From contig NZ_CADCSU010000108.1 of NCBI RefSeq assembly GCF_902804475.1, positions 28,404 through 92,403 of the forward strand: a DNA stretch of 64,000 bases, in the 5' to 3' direction. Under the pieces are notes generated by a model. That model saw only the letters and a list, made by a program, of their open reading frames with translations. It searched no databases and was not told the origin of the DNA. Positions 58,478-64,000 of the stretch are shown in pieces. Origin of the DNA: Flavobacterium bizetiae (GTDB taxonomy: Bacteria > Bacteroidota > Bacteroidia > Flavobacteriales > Flavobacteriaceae). The position numbers were made by a program, and so were the translations under genes. How positions within the stretch are numbered: position 1 is the first letter of the stretch; each line of letters opens with the position of its first letter.

Positions 58478-58960
58478 ATGAGCAAAGTAGCCATTATAAT
58501 GGGAAGTATCTCTGACATGCCAGTCATGCAAGATGCCATCGACATATTAAAACAATTCAATATTGAAACCGAAGTAGATATCGTTTCGGCGCACAGAACG
58601 CCGGAAAAATTATTCGATTTTAGTAAAAATGCACATACTCGCGGAATTTCGGTTATTATTGCCGGAGCTGGCGGAGCGGCACATTTACCTGGAATGGTTG
58701 CTTCGATGTCGCCACTTCCTGTAATTGGCGTTCCAGTAAAATCAAGCAATTCTATCGATGGTTGGGATTCGGTTTTATCGATTCTACAAATGCCGGGCGG
58801 AGTTCCTGTTGCAACTGTTGCATTAAACGGAGCAAAAAATGCTGGAATTTTGGCAGCACAAATTATCGGAAGTCACGATAAAAAAGTATTAGATACTATT
58901 ATTGCTTACAAAGAAGAACTAAAAGCAGCGGTTAATAAAGCAGCTGAAAGTTTAAAATAG
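58478..58960 (+). CDS. purE: N5-CAIR mutase (PurE, class I)
   Basis: Converts N5-CAIR to CAIR, the step after purK. It has 160 residues: MSKVAIIMGSISDMPVMQDA, SAHRTPEKLFDFSKNAHTRG, IIAGAGGAAHLPGMVASMSP and SSNSIDGWDSVLSILQMPGG are PurE hallmarks. The 82-nt gap after purK holds TTTTCAGTC/CAGTCACAG short repeats. Its stop is 65 nt from the converging gene at 59026. Confidence 0.97.
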   Translation: MSKVAIIMGSISDMPVMQDAIDILKQFNIETEVDIVSAHRTPEKLFDFSKNAHTRGISVIIAGAGGAAHLPGMVASMSPLPVIGVPVKSSNSIDGWDSVLSILQMPGGVPVATVALNGAKNAGILAAQIIGSHDKKVLDTIIAYKEELKAAVNKAAESLK

Positions 58961-58970
58961 TTTTCAGTCA

Positions 58971-59014
58971 CAGTTTTCAGTCACAATTTACAGTATAAAC
59001 TGTGACTGAAAACT
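58971..59014. repeat. CAGTTTTCAGTCACA palindromic repeat after purE
   Basis: CAGTTTTCAGTCACA (58971 region) pairs with TGTGACTGAAAACTG about 17 nt further on, a 15-bp stem without a U-tract. Related sequence occurs at 49617-49632 and at 58396-58430. It looks like a dispersed repeat more than a terminator. Confidence 0.5.
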
Positions 59015-59025
59015 GAAAACTAAAA

Positions 59026-59694
59026 TTATGCTTCGTCTTCAATTTGTTCCAAGACAGACTCAAATTCATATTCATTGATATCTTCGCTATTGATCCAATT
59101 TTCAGAAGTAACCAAGTTGTAATTTATATCGTCTGTTGTTGTCAATTCCCAAACTATATCTTCAGCTTCAGGAAACGGAATATTTTGTGACATTTGATTT
59201 TCGAACAATCTTTTAATCAAATTTCTATCGGATAAACCATTATTCAATAATTTCAGTACATTTTCAGCCGTCAATTTTTGTGGTTCGTTATCATTTGGAG
59301 TCATTGAAAAATGAACAATAGAAGCTTTTGCATTCGGAAATTTTCCGTTGTACGCTTTAAAAAGCAATTGATTAATGTGAAACAAAGTTCCTTGCATGTC
59401 TATCTCTGGATATTCCTCACAAACTTTATCAATTAACATGTCGTGCGCAATTTGCTCGATTTGCCCTTCGGTTAATCTTTCCGGAAGTTTATATTTTAAT
59501 ACTATTTCGGCTGCTTCATTTGGTTCGTAATCCGAGATCGCCATTTCTAATAATTCGGGCAAACTTGCTTTGTCTGCTGTTGCTCCGTCAGGATAATTGA
59601 ATTTTTCTAATAACTGAACAAGATCTTCATCAGACCAATATCCTTCTACTTCGTTAACCGTATCTATTCTCTTTATTACAATTTGATAATTCAT
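59026..59694 (-). CDS. Acidic cytoplasmic protein of unknown function
   Basis: Not recognised. The 222 residues carry many Glu and Asp with no signal peptide or membrane segment. Segments such as DLVQLLEKFNYPDGATADKA, NEAAEIVLKYKLPERLTEGQ and DEPQKLTAENVLKLLNNGLS-like helices suggest an all-alpha protein; the C-terminal tail EYEFESVLEQIEDEA is strongly acidic. It is a single gene converging on purE and divergent from the M3 peptidase. No partner can be named. Confidence 0.65.
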   Translation of the reverse strand: MNYQIVIKRIDTVNEVEGYWSDEDLVQLLEKFNYPDGATADKASLPELLEMAISDYEPNEAAEIVLKYKLPERLTEGQIEQIAHDMLIDKVCEEYPEIDMQGTLFHINQLLFKAYNGKFPNAKASIVHFSMTPNDNEPQKLTAENVLKLLNNGLSDRNLIKRLFENQMSQNIPFPEAEDIVWELTTTDDINYNLVTSENWINSEDINEYEFESVLEQIEDEA

Positions 59695-59864
59695 CGTTTT
59701 TCTGTTTTACAATTTCTGATTAGCATTTATAGTTCTAATCACATTTTTTCAATTTACGCTTTTAAAAATCTACACAGCAATAAATAACATATCTATAACA
59801 CAATTTAAGAGGATTTTATGCCGAGAATCGATCTGGTTTAGACAATTAGATTTTTATAAATTGC

Positions 59865-59872
59865 TATCTTTG
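59865..59872 (+). promoter_or_regulatory. Candidate -7 box for the M3 peptidase gene
   Basis: TATCTTTG matches TAnnTTTG, 45 nt before the ATG at 59918. No strong -33 TTG sits at 19-20 nt. Confidence 0.4.
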
Positions 59873-59917
59873 AAATTCAAAAATATTGAGTTCAATTCAT
59901 AAAATAATTATATCATA

Positions 59918-61945
59918 ATGAACGTTTTACTTTCAAAATTTACTACCAAACATAACACAGTTCCTTTTTCGCAAATTAAAATTGAAGATTATCTTCCGGC
60001 TTTTCAGGAAGGAATTACTTTGGCTAAAGCCGAAATCGATGCAATCGTAAACAATCCCGAAGCACCAACTTTTGAAAATACAGTTGTTGCAATGGATTTT
60101 TCAGGAGATATCTTAGATCGTCTTTCAAGTGCTTTCTTTAATTTGAATTCGGCTGAAACGAGTGACGAAATGCAAAAAATCGCTCAGGAAGTTTCGCCTT
60201 TATTGTCTGAATTTGGAAATGACATTACATTAAATGCTGCTTTATTTGCCAAAATAAAAACGGTTTACGATCAAAAAGAAACATTAAATCTAAATCCTGA
60301 GCAAACTACTCTTTTAGATAAAAAATATAAAAGTTTCTCAAGAAACGGAGCGAATCTACCAGAAGACAAAAAAGATCAATTAAGAGAAATTGATAAAGAT
60401 TTATCGAAATTGAGTTTACAATTTGGAGAAAATGTTCTAGCAGAAACCAATGCTTTCGAATTGCATTTGACAGATGAGAAAGATTTAGCAGGCTTGCCTG
60501 AAGGAACTATCGAAGCAGCAAGATTATTAGCAAAAAGCCAGGGAAAAGAAGGTTGGTTTTTCACTTTAGATCATCCAAGTTATGTTCCGTTTTTGACTTA
60601 TGCGGATAATCGTGAATTGCGTAAAAAAATGGCGATTGCTTTTGGAGCAAAAGCATTTCAGAATAACGAATTTGACAATCAGGAAAATGTCTTAAAAATT
60701 GCCAAATTACGTTTTGAAAGAGCTAATTTATTAGCTTATAAAACTCATGCTCATTTTGTTCTAGAAGAAAGAATGGCTGAAAGTCCGGAGAAAGTTTTCT
60801 CTTTCCTGAATGATTTATTGGCTAAAGCAAAACCTGCTGCTCAAAAAGAGTTTGCTGAATTGACGGCTTTCGCCAAAGAACTGGACGGAATCGAACAATT
60901 AGAGAAATGGGACGGCGCTTATTATTCTGAAAAATTAAAACAACAGCTTTTTAATTTAGACGATGAAAAACTAAAACCTTATTTTCAATTAGAAAAAGTA
61001 TTAAATGGTGCTTTTACAGTTGCTAAAAAATTATACGGATTAACATTTACCGAAGTTTTTGATATTGATAAATACCATGAAGAAGTTACAACTTATGAAG
61101 TAACCGATGCTGATGGTAATTTAGTTTCGATTTTCTACGCAGATTTCTTCCCAAGAAAAGGGAAAAGAAATGGCGCATGGATGACTTCATTCAAATCGCA
61201 ATCTATAAAAGATGGCGTAAATGAAAGACCACATATTTCAAACGTTTGTAATTTTACCAAGCCAACAGAAACTAAACCATCATTATTAACTTTTAATGAA
61301 GTAACGACTTTATTTCACGAATTTGGTCACGGTTTACACGGAATGTTAGCCAATACAGTTTACCCGAGTTTATCAGGAACTTCTGTTTTCTGGGATTTTG
61401 TAGAATTACCAAGTCAGATTATGGAAAACTGGTGTTACGAGCCGGAAGCTTTGGCTTTGTTCGCGAATCATTACGAAACCGGAGAAATTATTCCGATTGA
61501 GTATGTTCAGAAAATTAAAGAAAGTGCCAGTTTCCAAGAAGGTTTAGCCACTTTACGTCAGTTAAGTTTTGGTTTATTGGATATGGCTTGGCACGGACAA
61601 GACCCAACCAATATTACAGATTTAAAAGCTTTCGAAACAGAACAATTTGCCAATACACAATTGTATCCTGATGTAAAAGAAAATGCGATGAGTACGGCGT
61701 TCTCTCATATTTTTCAAGGTGGATATTCTTCTGGATATTACAGCTATAAATGGGCTGAAGTATTAGACGCTGATGCTTTTGAATATTTTCAGGAAAAAGG
61801 AATTTTCAATCATGAAGTGGCAACAAAATTTAAAGACAATGTACTTTCAAAAGGAGGAACAGAACATCCGATGATTTTATACAAACGATTTAGAGGTCAG
61901 GAACCAAAACCTGAAGCTTTATTGAAAAGAGCAGGATTGCTGTAA
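59918..61945 (+). CDS. M3 family metallopeptidase (oligopeptidase A/Dcp type)
   Basis: Zinc oligopeptidase that degrades short peptides. It has 675 residues with no signal peptide (MNVLLSKFTTKHNTVPFSQI), so probably cytoplasmic. The zinc site is HEFGH at 467-471 (FHEFGHGLHGML), with the third ligand Glu in FWDFVELPSQIMENW. Family segments HPSYVPFLTYADNRELRKKM and AFSHIFQGGYSSGYYSYKW are clear. Whether it is OpdA-like or Dcp-like cannot be settled by eye. A zeta-kinase gene begins 32 nt after its stop. Confidence 0.95.
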   Translation: MNVLLSKFTTKHNTVPFSQIKIEDYLPAFQEGITLAKAEIDAIVNNPEAPTFENTVVAMDFSGDILDRLSSAFFNLNSAETSDEMQKIAQEVSPLLSEFGNDITLNAALFAKIKTVYDQKETLNLNPEQTTLLDKKYKSFSRNGANLPEDKKDQLREIDKDLSKLSLQFGENVLAETNAFELHLTDEKDLAGLPEGTIEAARLLAKSQGKEGWFFTLDHPSYVPFLTYADNRELRKKMAIAFGAKAFQNNEFDNQENVLKIAKLRFERANLLAYKTHAHFVLEERMAESPEKVFSFLNDLLAKAKPAAQKEFAELTAFAKELDGIEQLEKWDGAYYSEKLKQQLFNLDDEKLKPYFQLEKVLNGAFTVAKKLYGLTFTEVFDIDKYHEEVTTYEVTDADGNLVSIFYADFFPRKGKRNGAWMTSFKSQSIKDGVNERPHISNVCNFTKPTETKPSLLTFNEVTTLFHEFGHGLHGMLANTVYPSLSGTSVFWDFVELPSQIMENWCYEPEALALFANHYETGEIIPIEYVQKIKESASFQEGLATLRQLSFGLLDMAWHGQDPTNITDLKAFETEQFANTQLYPDVKENAMSTAFSHIFQGGYSSGYYSYKWAEVLDADAFEYFQEKGIFNHEVATKFKDNVLSKGGTEHPMILYKRFRGQEPKPEALLKRAGLL

Positions 61946-61977
61946 TTATTTGATACCTTTGTTTAATATTCAAAATA

Positions 61978-62565
61978 TTGAAAGATAAAAATCTATATAT
62001 TATTGCTGGTTGTAATGGAGCTGGAAAAACTACAGCTTCATATACAATTTTGCCTGAAATTTTGAACTGTAAAGAATTTGTAAATGCAGATGAAATTGCT
62101 AAAGGATTATCTCCTTTTCAACCTGAAAAAGTAAGTTTTGAAGCAGAAAGAATAATGCTACATCGTATAGGGGAATTATTAGAGAAAGAAGCTGATTTTG
62201 CTTTTGAAACAACACTTTCTGCAAAAAGTTATATTTCAATTATCAAAAAAGCTCAAAGTCAAGGATATTTTGTAACCTTAGTTTTCTTTTGGTTAAACTC
62301 CATTGAACTTGCAAAACAAAGAGTAATAATTAGAGTAAGCGAAGGCGGACATAATATTCCGGAAGATGTTATTGAAAGAAGATATACTAGAGGAATTAAG
62401 AATTTCTTCAAAATTTATTTAAATGCATGTGACAATGTGATGCTATTTGATAATTCTAACAAATCACCCATTCTTATATTAGAAAAAGAAATTAATGAAG
62501 AACCAGTTATTATAGATGAAAATTTATTTAAAAAAATAAATAATTTACAACATGACAAAAGATAA
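61978..62565 (+). CDS. Zeta-toxin/UNAG-kinase-type P-loop protein
   Basis: P-loop kinase of the zeta-toxin group, whose known members phosphorylate UDP-N-acetylglucosamine and block wall synthesis. The start is TTG 61978 (MKDKNLYIIAGCNGAGKTTA), 195 residues. Walker A GCNGAGKTT (11-19), zeta-type NADEIAKGLSPFQPEKVSFE, FAFETTLSAKSY and the basic RVSEGGHNIPEDVIERRYTR. Epsilon-like antitoxin is not upstream; instead a 53-residue gene overlaps its last 14 nt. A -7-like TACCTTTG lies at 61954-61961. Toxic activity is inferred from family only. Confidence 0.8.
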   Translation: MKDKNLYIIAGCNGAGKTTASYTILPEILNCKEFVNADEIAKGLSPFQPEKVSFEAERIMLHRIGELLEKEADFAFETTLSAKSYISIIKKAQSQGYFVTLVFFWLNSIELAKQRVIIRVSEGGHNIPEDVIERRYTRGIKNFFKIYLNACDNVMLFDNSNKSPILILEKEINEEPVIIDENLFKKINNLQHDKR

Positions 62566-62713
62566 AATTAAAGAATTGCAGAATAAAATAGTTGAAGGTC
62601 TTAAAGTTTCATCAAAAAAAATGATTGAAAACAAAAAGAAAATCAATGGAAAAATTGTCGTTTATGCTGATGGAAAGATTCAGACGATAAACGCTGTTGA
62701 CATTAAAGATTAA
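62552..62713 (+). CDS. 53-residue partner gene overlapping the zeta-like kinase
   Basis: Small protein beginning MTKDKIKELQNKIVEGLKVS and ending INGKIVVYADGKIQTINAVD IKD. It starts inside the last codons of the upstream kinase (14-nt overlap, different frame), so translational coupling is likely. It is Lys-rich with a helical first half and a strand-like GKIVVYADGKIQTI tail. Sitting downstream of a toxin-like kinase, it is a plausible antitoxin or regulator. No family is recognised. Confidence 0.6.
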   Translation: MTKDKIKELQNKIVEGLKVSSKKMIENKKKINGKIVVYADGKIQTINAVDIKD

Positions 62714-62725
62714 ATAGTAAGTAAA

Positions 62726-63385
62726 TTGAAAAAAAAATTTAAAATCTTCCTTTATCTCTTAATTATCGGATTAGTTACTATTGTTTCTATAAATTATTAC
62801 GTGAAATCTTCTACCAAAAAAAACATATACTATTCGATTAAAAGATTCCCTAAAAATGATGTCGGGATTATTTTTGGTGCCGGAATTAACGGAGATCAAC
62901 CTAGTAAATATTTAAAGGATCGATTAGATGCCGGAATTCTTTTATACAAGGCAAACCGCATTAATAAAATTTTACTTTCAGGAGATAATGGTCGTGATGA
63001 ATATGATGAATTAACGGTAATGAAAAATTACTGTTTCAATCACGGAGTTGATACCACCAAAATATTTATTGACTATGCAGGATTCGACACTTATTCAACT
63101 ATGTATCGCGCGAAGCATATTTTCAACATTAAAAGAGCTACTTTAATTTCTCAGGAATATCATTTAAACCGCGCTATTTATATCGGACAAAAACTTGGGA
63201 TTAAATCGGTTGGATATTCAGCGAATAATGGAGAATATTTAGGGTACAAATATGTTACTTTTAGAGAATATGGTTCTATTTGTAAATCGTTTTTTGATGT
63301 TTTGAGAAATCGCGATCCTCGCTTTTTGGGGACTCCAATTGATATTAATGGAGTTTCAAATTATTCTAAAGAAGATAAACGATAA
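62726..63385 (+). CDS. SanA/YdcF/ElyC (DUF218) family membrane-anchored protein
   Basis: Inner-membrane-anchored DUF218 protein; the family affects envelope permeability. TTG start at 62726, 219 residues; one N-terminal membrane segment (IFLYLLIIGLVTIVSINYYV). The core has DVGIIFGAGINGDQPSKYLK, ILLSGDNGRDEYDELTVM and ATLISQEYHLNRAIYIGQKL, as in SanA, linked to vancomycin exclusion at high temperature. It begins 12 nt after the 53-residue gene, so the three share a probable transcript. Confidence 0.88.
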   Translation: MKKKFKIFLYLLIIGLVTIVSINYYVKSSTKKNIYYSIKRFPKNDVGIIFGAGINGDQPSKYLKDRLDAGILLYKANRINKILLSGDNGRDEYDELTVMKNYCFNHGVDTTKIFIDYAGFDTYSTMYRAKHIFNIKRATLISQEYHLNRAIYIGQKLGIKSVGYSANNGEYLGYKYVTFREYGSICKSFFDVLRNRDPRFLGTPIDINGVSNYSKEDKR

Positions 63386-63419
63386 AGAAAACCCGAAACA
63401 TTTTCTGTTTCGGGTTTTT
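63386..63419. terminator. Bidirectional terminator between sanA-like gene and hicB
   Basis: AAACCCGAAACA (63389-63400), short loop, TGTTTCGGGTTT (63406-63417), flanked by A- and T-rich ends. The minus-strand hicB ends at 63418, overlapping the stem end. Confidence 0.88.
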
Positions 63420-63768
63420 AATTTAAAATTTCTTCATGTTTGACAACATAAGACAATGCTTCTTTTACAATTTCATTTAAGTTTAATCCTTTTCTGGAGG
63501 CTAAAAGAGCTATTTTCTGATGTAACTCTTGAGACACCCTGACATTAAAAGATCCTTTATAGGTTTTATCCGGGACTTTATTCAATAATTTACATGTCTC
63601 TAAATAATCATCAACAGCTTCTTTAAAAGATTCTTCCAATTCTGTAACTGAAGAACCTTCAAAAGTTACTAAATCATTTATACCTTGAATTTTCCCAAAG
63701 AATATTTTATCATCTGCAGAAAATTCTAATGTACCAATGTACCCAATATATTCTAAGTAGTTTTTCAT
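63418..63768 (-). CDS. hicB: HicB family antitoxin
   Basis: Antitoxin of a type II HicAB module; it neutralises HicA and binds operator DNA. It has 116 residues: an N-terminal HicB-lobe (LEYIGYIGTLEFSADDKIFF, GKIQGINDLVTFEGSSVTEL) and a C-terminal ribbon-helix-helix segment (FNVRVSQELHQKIALLASRK, then GLNLNEIVKEALSYVVKHEE). It is the second gene of the pair, starting 1 nt after the hicA stop. Its 3' end lies in a bidirectional terminator. Confidence 0.9.
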   Translation of the reverse strand: MKNYLEYIGYIGTLEFSADDKIFFGKIQGINDLVTFEGSSVTELEESFKEAVDDYLETCKLLNKVPDKTYKGSFNVRVSQELHQKIALLASRKGLNLNEIVKEALSYVVKHEEILN

Positions 63769-63769
63769 C

Positions 63770-64000
63770 TTACAATTCTAAATATTCAATAATGATATCA
63801 AGTTGATATCCCTTTAAAACTTTTTGTGGATGCGGTTCATGAAGGCTTATAATCTGTTTATTTTCATTCACAAATTTCCTTCTTGATCCACCTGTTTTTC
63901 CTTGTGCAATCTGTTTATAACCAAAATGATTTAGAACTTTCAGCATTTCATCCCAAGAAAAATCTTTTGGTTTTGATTTTAATCTTTCAACAAGTTTATC
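63770..64000 (-). CDS. hicA: HicA family toxin (partial, N-terminus outside window)
   Basis: mRNA interferase-type toxin of the double-stranded RNA-binding-like fold. The last 76 residues are visible (DKLVERLKSKPKDFSWDEML, then KVLNHFGYKQIAQGKTGGSR and the SLHEPHP segment). The usual active-site histidine in a GSH-like context is replaced by Arg (GGSRRKF); a His pair (HEPHP) lies further on. The start is beyond position 64000. One nt separates its stop from hicB. Confidence 0.87.
   Translation of the reverse strand, partial: DKLVERLKSKPKDFSWDEMLKVLNHFGYKQIAQGKTGGSRRKFVNENKQIISLHEPHPQKVLKGYQLDIIIEYLEL

Noticed and set aside
1..64000. tRNA, rRNA, prophage, insertion sequence or replication origin
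   Set aside because: None of the usual landmarks (cloverleaf with CCA-side arms, rRNA conserved blocks, transposase, integrase, dnaA boxes) was seen by eye; a computed search would settle it.

Overview
The window is AT-rich chromosomal DNA that I read as a Flavobacterium-type member of the Bacteroidota (class Flavobacteriia). The evidence is consistent: two tandem SusC/SusD outer-membrane nutrient uptake pairs, an S46 dipeptidyl-peptidase, a two-component-free str/S10/spc/alpha ribosomal supercluster with Bacteroidota-type protein lengths and zinc-free L36 and S14, lipoproteins and secreted proteins whose signal peptides end before Gln or Cys, frequent promoters of the Bacteroidota TTG-N19/20-TAnnTTTG type, and little use of strong Shine-Dalgarno sites.  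Layout. (1) 1-17417, minus strand: one long ribosomal block in the order rpsL-rpsG-fusA-rpsJ | rplC-rplD-rplW-rplB-rpsS-rplV-rpsC-rplP-rpmC-rpsQ-rplN-rplX-rplE-rpsN | rpsH-rplF-rplR-rpsE-rpmD-rplO-secY-infA-rpmJ-rpsM-rpsK | rpsD-rpoA-rplQ (rplQ runs off the left edge). Bars mark places where I see transcription or RNA-structure signals: a terminator plus new promoter between rpsJ and rplC, an internal promoter plus perfect hairpin before rpsH, and a hairpin leader before rpsD. (2) 17600-29030, plus strand: an Omp85-like outer-membrane barrel followed by two SusC/SusD pairs whose upstream leaders and N-termini are near-identical while the receptor bodies differ. (3) 29206-38722: a mixed housekeeping stretch (23S rRNA methyltransferase RlmB-type, DUF2490 barrel, rhomboid protease, RarA ATPase, YjjG-type HAD nucleotidase, RadC, DUF1287 lipoprotein, Mpl murein-recycling ligase, TPR protein). 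(4) 38853-45194: a very large alpha-2-macroglobulin-type protein that keeps the CxEQ thioester motif and carries a SusC-plug-like segment in its middle. (5) 45402-52322: S46 peptidase, small outer-membrane barrel, Obg GTPase, CNNM/CBS transporter-like protein, adenylate kinase and hypoxanthine phosphoribosyltransferase. (6) 52507-56746: PQQ-type sugar dehydrogenase lipoprotein, a long palindromic element, a TonB receptor and an uncharacterised helical protein. (7) 56747-64000: a block of ~175-bp tandem intergenic repeats, purK-purE, an acidic orphan protein, an M3 oligopeptidase, a zeta-toxin-type kinase with an overlapping 53-residue partner, a SanA/YdcF-family protein, and a HicB-HicA pair cut by the right edge.  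How the genes work together: the left quarter is protein synthesis, secretion (SecY) and transcription (RNA polymerase alpha). Much of the rest serves the cell envelope: outer-membrane assembly and nutrient import (Omp85, SusC/D, TonB receptor), periplasmic peptide use (S46 and M3 peptidases), envelope defence (alpha-2-macroglobulin) and wall recycling (Mpl). Purine metabolism is represented by adk, hpt, purK and purE. No tRNA, rRNA, CRISPR array, insertion sequence or prophage was seen. The most unusual items are the macroglobulin with a TonB-plug-like insert, the zeta-like kinase with an overlapping tiny partner gene, the HicA variant lacking the usual active-site context, the RNA hairpins in ribosomal leaders, and several intergenic repeat families.
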